From an uncultured Actinomycetes bacterium (GTDB taxonomy: Bacteria > Actinomycetota > UBA4738 > CALAEC01), in the NCBI GenBank assembly GCA_937890785.1, contig CALAEC010000051.1, positions 1 through 34,419 of the forward strand: a stretch of DNA of 34,419 bases. The letters are read 5' to 3'. Every line of letters begins with the position of its first letter. Within the stretch, counting starts at the first letter, position 1. Shown here one piece after another: positions 1-11,071 of this stretch. A program made the translations under genes and the position numbers. Below the pieces are notes generated by a model. It ran no database searches and was not told where the DNA came from. It worked only from the letters and a program-made list of their open reading frames with translations.

Positions 1-1153
<1,153 letters not shown>

Positions 1154-1185
1154 GGCGATCGTCCTTCGTTCGGGGAGTGCTCTCG

Positions 1186-1191
1186 ATTGTA
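1186..1191 (-). promoter_or_regulatory. Putative secA -10 element (TGTACAAT, extended -10 like)
   Basis: Minus strand CTGTACAATCGAGAG about 33 nt upstream of the secA GTG; no clear -35. Confidence 0.4.
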
Positions 1192-1205
1192 CAGCGGGGG
1201 GCCGG

Positions 1206-2381
1206 CTATCCCGGCCGGCCGGCGGCCACCGTCGGCGCCCGGACCACGAGCAGGGCGACCGGGATCGCCAGGAGCGCCAGGGCGGCGAGGGCCACCACCG
1301 GCAGGGCCGTGGCCCGGAGCAGGGCGGCGCCCGAGAGGACCCCGATGGCCGCGGCCACGGCCGCGACCAGGTCCATCAGGCCGATGGCGCCGGCCCGCTC
1401 GGTGGCCGCCGACAGGTCGCTGACGGCCGCCGTGGAGCCGATGTAGGAGAACGACCACCCCGCGCCGATCACCAGGAGGCCAAGCGCGGAGAGGACCGTC
1501 GACCCATCGGCCAGCGTGAGCAGAACGCCCGTCCCGACGAGCGCGATGCCGGCCAGCAGACCCAGCCGCCGGCCCCATCGGTCGAGGGCCGCACCGACCA
1601 GCGAGGAGAACGCGAACATCCCCGCGAGGTGGAGACTCACCACGAGGGAGACCGTCAGCTCGCTGGAGCCGTGGCTGTGCAGCACCACCGGGACCACGCT
1701 CATGAACGTCACCATCACCACCTGCACGACGACGATGCTGGCCACGGCCACCAGGGCCGGAGGGAGCCGGAGGATCTCGATCGGCCGGCGGCCCCTGACG
1801 GGGGTCCCCTCGCCGACGGCCAGGTCTCGAGGATCGGGACGCATCGAGAGCACCAGGGCCAGAGCGACGCCGGCCAGGACCGGCACCGCCAGCCACGGCG
1901 CCACCAGCGGGTTCTCCACCCCGGCCCGGCTCGCCAGCGAATGGATCGCGCCGGCCAGCGGCGGCCCTCCAACCGCGCCGATCGTCCCGGCCACCAGCAA
2001 CCGGCCCACGGCCGTGCCCCGCCGCTCCGGCGGGTACATGTCGGCGACGGCGGCCCGGCCGAGGAGAGCCGCACCGGCCCCGGCGCCGATGATCACGGCG
2101 CTCGCCAGGAGCGCTGGAGTCGATCCCGATTTCACCGACACCGCCGCGCCAGCCGCTCCCAGGCCGATCAGGACGTAGCCGCCGGCGAGGCCTGGGCGTC
2201 GTCCCAGTCGATCCATGACCCGCCCGGCGATCCTGGCCCCCCCGGCCAGGGCCAGCGAGTACATCCCGAACAGGACGGCGGCCATGCTCTCCTCGCCGCT
2301 GAGCTCGAACACCGAGATCGTGCCGAACGTGGCGACCGCGCCGAGCGCGGCCCACAGCACGACCTGTGCGGCAGCCAGCAA
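1206..2381 (-). CDS. MFS transporter
   Basis: 391 aa ORF with about 12 hydrophobic segments and MFS motif-A-like loops ([26 protein letters not shown]). Start uncertain: the ORF TTG lies about 30 nt after a GGAGG; frame is open back to the TAA of the upstream gene. Confidence 0.88.
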   Translation of the reverse strand: MLAAAQVVLWAALGAVATFGTISVFELSGEESMAAVLFGMYSLALAGGARIAGRVMDRLGRRPGLAGGYVLIGLGAAGAAVSVKSGSTPALLASAVIIGAGAGAALLGRAAVADMYPPERRGTAVGRLLVAGTIGAVGGPPLAGAIHSLASRAGVENPLVAPWLAVPVLAGVALALVLSMRPDPRDLAVGEGTPVRGRRPIEILRLPPALVAVASIVVVQVVMVTFMSVVPVVLHSHGSSELTVSLVVSLHLAGMFAFSSLVGAALDRWGRRLGLLAGIALVGTGVLLTLADGSTVLSALGLLVIGAGWSFSYIGSTAAVSDLSAATERAGAIGLMDLVAAVAAAIGVLSGAALLRATALPVVALAALALLAIPVALLVVRAPTVAAGRPG

Positions 2382-2435
2382 CGCAGTGTTGCGACGAACC
2401 TGTCGCGCGCGATCCTCGATCAGGCCCTCCGGTGG

Positions 2436-3116
2436 TTACTTGATGTCGAGCAGCTTCTCCCGGACCGCGTAGATCACGGCCTCCATCCGGGAGTGCAGCT
2501 GGAGCTTCTCCAGGATGTTGCGGATGTGGTTCTTCACCGTGTTCTCGGAGATGAACAGCTCCGCAGCGATGTCCCGGTTCCCCTTCCCCTGGGCCACCAG
2601 GCCGAGGACCTCGAGCTCGCGGTCGGTGAGCCGGGGCGGGGCCAGTGGCTGGCGGTCGTCCTGGCGCTTGGTCATCGCCTGGAACTCGGTCAGCAGCTTC
2701 GAGGCCATCGCCGGCGAGATGCGCGAGTGACCCTGGACGACCGAGCGGATCGAGTCGGCGACCTCGTCGGAGGAGATCTCCTTGAGGAGGTACCCGGACG
2801 CGCCGGCCTTGATCGAGTCGTACAGGTCCGCTTCCTCGTCGCTGTTCGTCAGGACGAGGATCTTCACGTGCGGGAGATCTTCCTTGATCTTCTGCGTCGC
2901 CTCGATGCCCGAACGCCTCGGCATCCGCACGTCCATCAGCACGACGTCCGGCATCAGCTCGGTGGCGCGCTCGACCGCCTGGTCCCCGTCGTGGGCCTCG
3001 CCGACGACCTCGATGTCGGGCTCGCCCCTGAGGACCATCTCCAGGCCCCGTCGGAACAAGGCGTGATCGTCGGCGATCAGGACTCGAAGGCGGTCCCTTG
3101 CGGGCTCTTCCGTCAC
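2436..3116 (-). CDS. NarL/FixJ-family response regulator (REC + LuxR HTH)
   Basis: [19 protein letters not shown]...[14 protein letters not shown]...[24 protein letters not shown], then [51 protein letters not shown] start at 3116 overlapping the upstream stop (GTGA). Confidence 0.95.
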   Translation of the reverse strand: MTEEPARDRLRVLIADDHALFRRGLEMVLRGEPDIEVVGEAHDGDQAVERATELMPDVVLMDVRMPRRSGIEATQKIKEDLPHVKILVLTNSDEEADLYDSIKAGASGYLLKEISSDEVADSIRSVVQGHSRISPAMASKLLTEFQAMTKRQDDRQPLAPPRLTDRELEVLGLVAQGKGNRDIAAELFISENTVKNHIRNILEKLQLHSRMEAVIYAVREKLLDIK

Positions 3117-3481
3117 CTCGTCTCCTCCGGAGGCGGGCTGGCGGTGCGGCGCGATTTTACCCTGGAGGCCCAAGTGAGCAGGCGGCTCCGCCGGCGCCTG
3201 CGGTCCTCGGTCATCTGGCGCTCGAGCCGGTCGACGACACGATCGACCGCGGCCTCCACATCCTGGCCGTTCGCCGAGGCCCGGAACGTGCGGCGCCCGG
3301 CCCTGGCGAAGGCCTCGACACGGTGTCCTCCACCGATCCGACCCCTGCTCTCCCGGATCACCTCCACCTCCACGCGATCCAAGTGGCCCTCGAACCGACT
3401 CAGCCGCTCGATCTTCCGCTGCAGCACGCCCCGGGTGTGACCGGTCACCCGGTCGCCCCTGGCCCTCACCACGACGTCCAT
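3113..3481 (-). CDS. hpf: Ribosome hibernation promoting factor, short form (HPF/RaiA/YfiA family)
   Basis: MDVVVRARGDRVTGHTRGVLQRKIERLSRFEGHLDRVEVEVIRESRGRIGGGHRVEAFARAGRRTFRASANGQDVEAAVDRVVDRLERQMTE; SD GGGAGGAGG 5 nt before ATG. Confidence 0.9.
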   Translation of the reverse strand: MDVVVRARGDRVTGHTRGVLQRKIERLSRFEGHLDRVEVEVIRESRGRIGGGHRVEAFARAGRRTFRASANGQDVEAAVDRVVDRLERQMTEDRRRRRSRLLTWASRVKSRRTASPPPEETR

Positions 3482-3504
3482 GGGCGCCTCCTCCCGAAGG
3501 GGAC

Positions 3505-3531
3505 GGGGGACCGGGACGTGCCCGGTCCCCC
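3505..3531 (-). other. Perfect 11-bp stem-loop immediately upstream of the hpf Shine-Dalgarno
   Basis: GGGGGACCGGG-(5 nt)-CCCGGTCCCCC, arms 3505-3515 and 3521-3531. Confidence 0.8.
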
Positions 3532-3540
3532 GAAGGACTC

Positions 3541-3770
3541 GCACCTGGCTGACCTGGTCTTTGACCCCACACCCGCCTGCCGAGGGGTTCGCCGCCCGAG
3601 GGGCGGCTTAGCGCCTTCTCCCGGCTCGTGACCGGGGCAGGTCTTACATCTAAACCGCACCATGCTCAGCAACCAACGGTCGCCTTACGTGGGTCGTTTC
3701 GCCTGCGGCTGGCGTCGACTACCGGAGGTAGGTCCCCCGGGCAACCACAGACCCAGGCTCGAGCCCGCAC
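3541..3770 (-). ncRNA. Candidate raiA-motif-type structured ncRNA between comF and hpf
   Basis: About 230 nt non-coding stretch with several short stems (GCGACC-GTT-GGTTGC 3669-3683; CTACC-TCC-GGTAG 3719-3731; CCCGG..CCGGG 3620-3636; GCCGCCC..GGGCGGC 3591-3607; closing GGCAGG/CCTGCC 3636-3641 with 3576-3581). The genomic context comF-gap-hpf/raiA matches the known context of the raiA motif; primary-sequence consensus not checked. Confidence 0.55.
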
Positions 3771-4529
3771 CTATGGTACCCGCGCGCTCTCCGAGGAACC
3801 AGTCCGCGCCTGAGCTTCGACCCGGTCGGTGAGCGCCACACAGCGACCGGGGATCGGTCCACCAAGTGAGCGCGCTGCGGTCAGGAGGACGACGCTGGAC
3901 GCGCCCGCGCGCCGGAGCACCGAGGCGCACGCTGCGGCCGTGGCCCCCGTTGTGAGGACATCGTCGACCAGGAGCACGCGCTGGGTGACCTTGCCCGCGA
4001 CCTTCCGCGTGGCGAACGCGTCGCGGAGGGCCCGACGTCGCTCCGCCCCGCCGACCCGGGCCTGCGCCCTGGTATCCCGAACCCGGACCAGCAGCGGGGC
4101 GGCGGGGATCCCCAGTCGAGCGGCCGTGGCGCGCGCCAGCACCTCGGCCTGGTCGAACCCGCGCCGGGCCCGCCGCCGGCGGGACAGCGGCACCCAGGTG
4201 ACCACGTCGGCGGGGAGGATGTCCCCGGCCACCTCGGCCATCCCGGCGGCCAGATGCGGCCCCACCGCGTGCCAGCCGGAGAACTTCATGCCCCGGATCG
4301 CCCGGGCCAGGGGGCCGGCGTACAGGAACGGGGCCCGGGCTGCGTCGATCGATCGGGGCGGGCAGTCCGCACACGAAGCCATCGGCTCCTCCCACGGCCG
4401 GCCGCACCGGTCGCACCACGGCGCCGACAGCACCCCGACCTCCCCGACGCAGGCCCCGCACAGCGGCCAGCCGGGAGCACCGCACGCCGCGCACTTCGGC
4501 GGGAACAGGAGGTCGAGGAACGCCGGCAC
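3771..4529 (-). CDS. comF: ComF-family amidophosphoribosyltransferase
   Basis: Zinc-finger CAACGAPGWPLCGACV..CDRCGRPW, then PRTase signature VLLVDDVLTTGATAAACASVLRRAGA; GTG start at 4529. Confidence 0.93.
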   Translation of the reverse strand: MPAFLDLLFPPKCAACGAPGWPLCGACVGEVGVLSAPWCDRCGRPWEEPMASCADCPPRSIDAARAPFLYAGPLARAIRGMKFSGWHAVGPHLAAGMAEVAGDILPADVVTWVPLSRRRRARRGFDQAEVLARATAARLGIPAAPLLVRVRDTRAQARVGGAERRRALRDAFATRKVAGKVTQRVLLVDDVLTTGATAAACASVLRRAGASSVVLLTAARSLGGPIPGRCVALTDRVEAQARTGSSESARVP

Positions 4530-4535
4530 GACCCG

Positions 4536-4541
4536 ACCGTA
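4536..4541 (-). promoter_or_regulatory. Putative leaderless -10 (TACGGT) for comF
   Basis: TACGGT-CGGGTC-GTG: 6 nt between hexamer and start codon. Confidence 0.35.
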
Positions 4542-4566
4542 GCGGCCGCCGCCGACAACGAGCGCG

Positions 4567-7292
<2,726 letters not shown>

Positions 7293-7296
<4 letters not shown>

Positions 7297-8351
7297 CGAG
7301 ACAGCCGCTCCTTGATCCTGACCAGGGCTTCCATGGCGGCCGGGTCGATGCGCCGGGCCAGCGCGTGGTACGTGCTGGCCAGGTCGCCGACCAGCCCCAG
7401 CGAAAGGCACCGGGCCAGCGGCGTGTCGCCCCGGGCCCGGACCTCGCGCCACTCGAGACCCGAATCTTCGAGCTCCTCCAGCGTTGCCTCGAGTCGCGCC
7501 TGGATGCGCTCGTGCTCGCCGGCCTCGCGAAGGATCAGCAGACAGAACCCCCCTCCGCGCTTGGCCGTCCACCCCACGACCTCGTGGTGGTCGAGCTCGG
7601 GCAGCTCGGACGCGAACGCCGGCACCTCCGCGTTCTCGTTGAACGCAGTCTTCCAGCGCCACGCCGCCGCGGCACTGACGCCCTCGGAACCCCAGATCAC
7701 CGGGATCCGCTCGCCCACCCATGCGGCCACGTCTTTGGCCTCGTTCCGACCGAGCGGGACGTCCGGCCCGAGGTCCGCGGCGAGCCGGTCCAGGAGACTC
7801 GCGGCGTCGTCCACCTCGGCATCCACGCCGGACGGGACGCCGGCGGCGACCAGCGCGCCGAGCACGCCTCCCACCAGGGAGCCGAGCCCGGCCCGCGGGA
7901 CCGGCGCTGTGGTCGGAATGACCACCGAGGGCAGCTCGGCGCCCTCGGCTGCGGCCGCCAGCGCGCCGCCGCCGCACACCGCCACGGTGCTGCACCCGAG
8001 GGAGCGGGCCCGGCCGAACGCGGCCACGGTCTCCTCGGTGTTCCCCGAGTAGGACACGCACAGGACCAGGTGCTCCTCGCCGTACCCCCGAGGCAGGCCG
8101 TATCCCCGCAGCGTGACGATGGGAACATCGGCTCGGTCACCCAACGCCGCCGCGACGACGTCGCCGGCGGCCGCCGATCCGCCCATACCGCAGACCACCA
8201 CGCCTCGCACCTCGCCGGCGAACGGGATGGGCGAGGCCCGAGCGGCTCGGTACGCCTCCCGCAGCTGGTCGCCGGTGCTGGCGAACGCCCCCAGCATCCC
8301 CCGGGGATCGCCGGCCCGGAGGGCGGCGGCGTCGTCGAGGGTGTCGCTCAC
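7293..8351 (-). CDS. SIS-domain bifunctional phosphoglucose/phosphomannose isomerase
   Basis: VVVCGMGGSAAAGDVVAAAL...VLCVSYSGNTEETVAAFGRARSLGCSTVAVCGGG; GTG start at 8351 in a GTGA overlap. Confidence 0.88.
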
Positions 8352-8527
8352 CGCTCGTCCGGCTTGATGGCCTCGTCGATCAGCATCACCGGGATGTCGT
8401 CGCGGACCGGATATCGGTAGCCGCATGTGCCGACGCACACGATCTCCTGCTCCGCCTCGCGGTACTCGACGTCGCCGCGGCAGTTCGGGCAGGCCAGGAT
8501 GTCGAGCAGCTCCTTGTCGAGCGTCAT
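8348..8527 (-). CDS. Trm112-like zinc-binding protein
   Basis: MTLDKELLDILACPNCRGDVEYREAEQEIVCVGTCGYRYPVRDDIPVMLIDEAIKPDER. Confidence 0.9.
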   Translation of the reverse strand: MTLDKELLDILACPNCRGDVEYREAEQEIVCVGTCGYRYPVRDDIPVMLIDEAIKPDER

Positions 8528-9867
8528 CAGGCCTCCTTCCGGATCAGGCTCACCAACTCGGCAGTCCGCGCCTTCAGCACCGGCTCGGTCTTCGCCTCCA
8601 CGTTGAGGCGCAGGAGCGGCTCGGTGTTCGACGGCCGCACGTTGAACCACCAGTCGTTGTACTCGACGGTGAGGCCGTCGAGGCGGTCCTGCCGGCCGTC
8701 GGCGTAGCGCCTGGCCAGCTCCTCGATCACCGCCTCCTTGTCCTCGACTTCGGAGTTGATCTCCCCGGAGGCCTGGTACCGCCGGTACGGCCGCAGCAGC
8801 TCCGACATCGGGACTCCGGCCTCGGACAGCCGTTCCATCACGACCAGCGCGGCGATCAGGCCGGAGTCCGCGCGGTAGTGATCTCGGAAGTAGTAGTGGC
8901 CCGAGTGCTCCCCGCCGAAGATCGCCCCCGTCTCGGCCATCACCTTCTTGATCAGGGAGTGCCCCACGCGCGTGCGCACCGGGACGCCGCCGTGCTCCCG
9001 GATCACCTCGGGCACCACCCACGAGCAGATCACGTTGTGCAGGATCGTGGCCCCGGGCTCACGTTCCAGCATGGCCTCGGCCACCAGCGCGGTGATCAGC
9101 GAGCCGGAAACGCCCTCAGCCCGTTCGTCGACGACGAACACCCGGTCGGCGTCCCCGTCGAAGGCCAGGCCGACGTCGGCGCCGTGCTCGGTCACCTCCC
9201 GGCGGAGGTCCTCCTGGTTCTCCGGCTGGATCGGGTCGGCGGGGTGGTTCGGGAACGTGCCGTCGAGCTCGAGGTACATGCCCACGAGCTTCACCGGGAG
9301 GCGCTCGAAGACCGCCGGGAGCACCAGGCCGGCCATGCCGTTGGCGGCGTCGGCCACCACGGTGAGCGGGGCCATCCGTTCGGCGGCCACGAACGTGAGC
9401 ACGTGCTCGACGTACTCCTCGAGCATATCCCGCGACGTCAACCGGCCTGACTCTCCCGTTGGGGACGGTTCCCGCTCGGCCAGCGCTCGGACTTCGTCGA
9501 GGCCCGAGTCCTCGCCGACCGGCGCCGCGCCGGCCCGGCACAGCTTGATGCCGTTCCACTCGGGCGGGTTGTGGCTGGCCGTGAACATCGCCCCGGGCAG
9601 CCCCAACCGCCCCGACGCGAAGTACAGCATGTCGGTGGTGGCGAGCCCGATGTCGACGACGTCGCGGCCCATTCGGGTGACGCCCTCAGCGAAGGCGGCA
9701 GAGAGCGCCGGGGACGACAGCCGGGCATCGCGTCCCATGACGATGCGACCGGACCCCGTGAACTCGGCGAACGCGGCGCCGATCCGGCGTGCCGCTCCCT
9801 CGTCGAGCTGCTCGGGATAGATGCCACGGATGTCGTAGGCCTTGAAGATGGGGGGCAGGGACGTCAC
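8527..9867 (-). CDS. manB: Phosphomannomutase/phosphoglucomutase
   Basis: FKAYDIRGIYPEQL...MFTASHNPPEWNGIKL...LAFDGDADRVFVVDERAEG...GGEHSGHYYFRDHYRADSGL...VRPSNTEPLLRLNVEA; GTG start at 9867. Confidence 0.94.
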   Translation of the reverse strand: MTSLPPIFKAYDIRGIYPEQLDEGAARRIGAAFAEFTGSGRIVMGRDARLSSPALSAAFAEGVTRMGRDVVDIGLATTDMLYFASGRLGLPGAMFTASHNPPEWNGIKLCRAGAAPVGEDSGLDEVRALAEREPSPTGESGRLTSRDMLEEYVEHVLTFVAAERMAPLTVVADAANGMAGLVLPAVFERLPVKLVGMYLELDGTFPNHPADPIQPENQEDLRREVTEHGADVGLAFDGDADRVFVVDERAEGVSGSLITALVAEAMLEREPGATILHNVICSWVVPEVIREHGGVPVRTRVGHSLIKKVMAETGAIFGGEHSGHYYFRDHYRADSGLIAALVVMERLSEAGVPMSELLRPYRRYQASGEINSEVEDKEAVIEELARRYADGRQDRLDGLTVEYNDWWFNVRPSNTEPLLRLNVEAKTEPVLKARTAELVSLIRKEA

Positions 9868-9874
9868 GCCGCGG

Positions 9875-9880
9875 ATTCTA
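9875..9880 (-). promoter_or_regulatory. Putative leaderless -10 (TAGAAT) for manB
   Basis: TAGAAT-CCGCGGC-GTG: 7 nt between hexamer and start codon, directly after an upstream terminator-like hairpin. Confidence 0.45.
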
Positions 9881-9918
9881 CTCGGAGGCGACTGCTCGAC
9901 CCCCTCAGAGGTGGCCAA

Positions 9919-9948
9919 AGCCCGGCCCAGGGAGGGTGGGGCCGGGCT
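9919..9948 (-). terminator. Rho-independent-like terminator after the zinc-ribbon gene
   Basis: AGCCCGGCC-loop-GGCCGGGCT perfect 9-bp stem, followed on the minus strand by TTTGG; located between two genes with a new promoter downstream. Confidence 0.5.
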
Positions 9949-9965
9949 CTGGTCGGTCGGTCCGC

Positions 9966-10154
9966 TCAGCGGCGAGGGACGTTGGCCAGGGCGGCGGTGC
10001 GGTCGATGGTCGCGCCGTCGCGCTGCCAGCCTGTCGCCTCGCACTCCGTGCAGCTCCAGAACCGCACGGCGCCGTCGGCCATCTCCATGCCGACGGAGAT
10101 CGTGTCGGTGGAGCCGCACGTGGAGCAGGTGGTCTGCCTGTGGCTGCGCTTCAT
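9966..10154 (-). CDS. Small zinc-ribbon protein
   Basis: MKRSHRQTTCSTCGSTDTISVGMEMADGAVRFWSCTECEATGWQRDGATIDRTAALANVPRR with CxxC...CxxC; an upstream GTG (10220) is also possible. Confidence 0.7.
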   Translation of the reverse strand: MKRSHRQTTCSTCGSTDTISVGMEMADGAVRFWSCTECEATGWQRDGATIDRTAALANVPRR

Positions 10155-10230
10155 ACCGTGGTTCTCGGCCGCGGAGCGCGTCCCGCTGCATGGCCCGACG
10201 GGGCCATTTTCCCTGGTCACATGGGGCTAG

Positions 10231-10518
10231 TCATGAGGGACTAGTCCGCATGAGCTCCTTCCCGATGTATCGCGACCGGAGCCGCCCGCCTTCCCGCCAG
10301 TAGGCGTACCAGTAGGGCCCGTGGGGGCAGGTCGTGCATCCCTCCCGTCCGCACCGGACCCGCTCTTGCCGGTACGTCACCGACCCCTTTGGGGCCCGGT
10401 CCGGCACCTCGACCCCGTGCCGCGAGACCAGCAGGCCTCTGGCGAAGATGAGGAGCCGCCTGAGCTCGTGCTCGTCGAGGGACCGGATCTCCCCAAGGAG
10501 CTCCCGTCTGAGGGTCAT
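10231..10518 (-). CDS. DUF6788-like small Cys-containing protein
   Basis: YRQERVRCGREGCTTCPHGPYWYAYWREGGRLRSRYIGKEL, matches my memory of the family's CGK.GC..GPHGPYWY pattern. Confidence 0.7.
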   Translation of the reverse strand: MTLRRELLGEIRSLDEHELRRLLIFARGLLVSRHGVEVPDRAPKGSVTYRQERVRCGREGCTTCPHGPYWYAYWREGGRLRSRYIGKELMRTSPS

Positions 10519-10539
10519 CGCGGGACAGGGTAGCGTCGT

Positions 10540-10767
10540 TCAGGCCGAGGCTGCGGCCGGTGGCAGGCCCGGAGCCGCTCGACGCTCGTCCAGTCGGCGC
10601 CACCGGTACGGCGCGGTGATCGAGTCCGCGTGGCCTTCGCAGAGGTCGAGCAGATTCGGATCACGCTGTGGGACCAGGTCGCCGATCCACAGGATCCGCT
10701 CGCGATACCGCAGCGCCGCGGTGGCCGAGGCCGGCCCCCCACATCCCTGCTTCCCGCACGCGCGCAT
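10540..10767 (-). CDS. DUF3499-like protein
   Basis: MRACGKQGCGGPASATAALRYRERILWIGDLVPQRDPNLLDLCEGHADSITAPYRWRR resembles actinobacterial DUF3499 (MRRCSR.ACGRPA...YDLCE.HA..LTAP.GW); start placed at the ATG aligning with the family N-terminus. Confidence 0.8.
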   Translation of the reverse strand: MRACGKQGCGGPASATAALRYRERILWIGDLVPQRDPNLLDLCEGHADSITAPYRWRRLDERRAAPGLPPAAASA

Positions 10768-10774
10768 GGCGGCA

Positions 10775-10780
10775 AGCATA
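10775..10780 (-). promoter_or_regulatory. Putative leaderless -10 (TATGCT) for the DUF3499 gene
   Basis: TATGCT-TGCCGCC-ATG: 7 nt between hexamer and ATG at 10767. Confidence 0.45.
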
Positions 10781-10782
10781 GA

Positions 10783-10800
10783 TCACATCGATGTAATTCG
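10783..10800 (-). promoter_or_regulatory. Palindromic motif GAATTACATCGATGTGA upstream of the DUF3499 gene
   Basis: Central ACATCGATGT is a perfect 10-bp palindrome; shares GAATTACA and arm spacing with the whiB upstream motif. Confidence 0.45.
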
Positions 10801-10814
10801 CCACGCCCGGCTGT

Positions 10815-10840
10815 CTTAGGTAGCAGATTCGTTACCTAAG
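10815..10840. repeat. Inverted repeat CTTAGGTA-N10-TACCTAAG
   Basis: Perfect 8-bp arms at 10815-10822 and 10833-10840. Confidence 0.8.
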
Positions 10841-10895
10841 CACATCCAGGAGGGCGGCGGGGCCTGGTTTCCAGGCGGGGCCCGACGGCGCCCCC

Positions 10896-11003
10896 AAAAC
10901 GCCAGGAAGGAGGCCCCACGGCCTCCTTCCGAAAAACGTGTGAACGAAAGCGTACTCCGAGGTGGCCTTCCAGGTCGCCCCTTCGTGCCTCCTCGGAGTA
11001 CCC
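10896..11003 (-). ncRNA. Candidate autonomous small RNA (about 108 nt)
   Basis: Minus strand: -35-like TTGCGC (11032-11037), 18-nt spacer, -10 TACGAT (11008-11013), predicted TSS at the base of an 11-bp stem GTACTCCGAGG/CCTCGGAGTAC (10991-11001 with 10952-10962), ending in the terminator hairpin 10905-10930 plus GTTTT. Confidence 0.5.
10905..10930 (-). terminator. Strong intrinsic-terminator-like hairpin
   Basis: GGAAGGAGGCC-(4 nt)-GGCCTCCTTCC perfect 11-bp stem; minus-strand tail TGGCGTTTTG. Confidence 0.65.
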
Positions 11004-11035
11004 GACTATCGTATGCCCTGGCCGGCGTGGCGCGC

Positions 11036-11052
11036 AACCCCGACGCGGGGTT
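11036..11052. terminator. Hairpin AACCCCG-ACG-CGGGGTT between the L,D-transpeptidase stop and the candidate sRNA
   Basis: Perfect 7-bp stem, 20 nt past the L,D-transpeptidase stop; T-run on plus side (GGGGTTTTGTC), GGGGTTGCG on minus side. Confidence 0.5.
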
Positions 11053-11071
11053 TTGTCATTCTTTCCGAGGA

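Noticed and set aside
10905-11003. Assignment of the 10.9-kb RNA to SRP 4.5S, 6C, tmRNA or a c-di-AMP riboswitch
   Set aside because: The GGAA-containing loop lacks the SRP domain-IV consensus, there are no two C-rich loops as in 6C RNA, no tRNA-like ends, and no recognisable ydaO core; left as unknown.
10816-11037. 73-aa minus-strand ORF through the candidate sRNA region
   Set aside because: Arg/Gly/Pro-rich and runs through the perfect terminator hairpin and other stems; no plausible RBS or homology.
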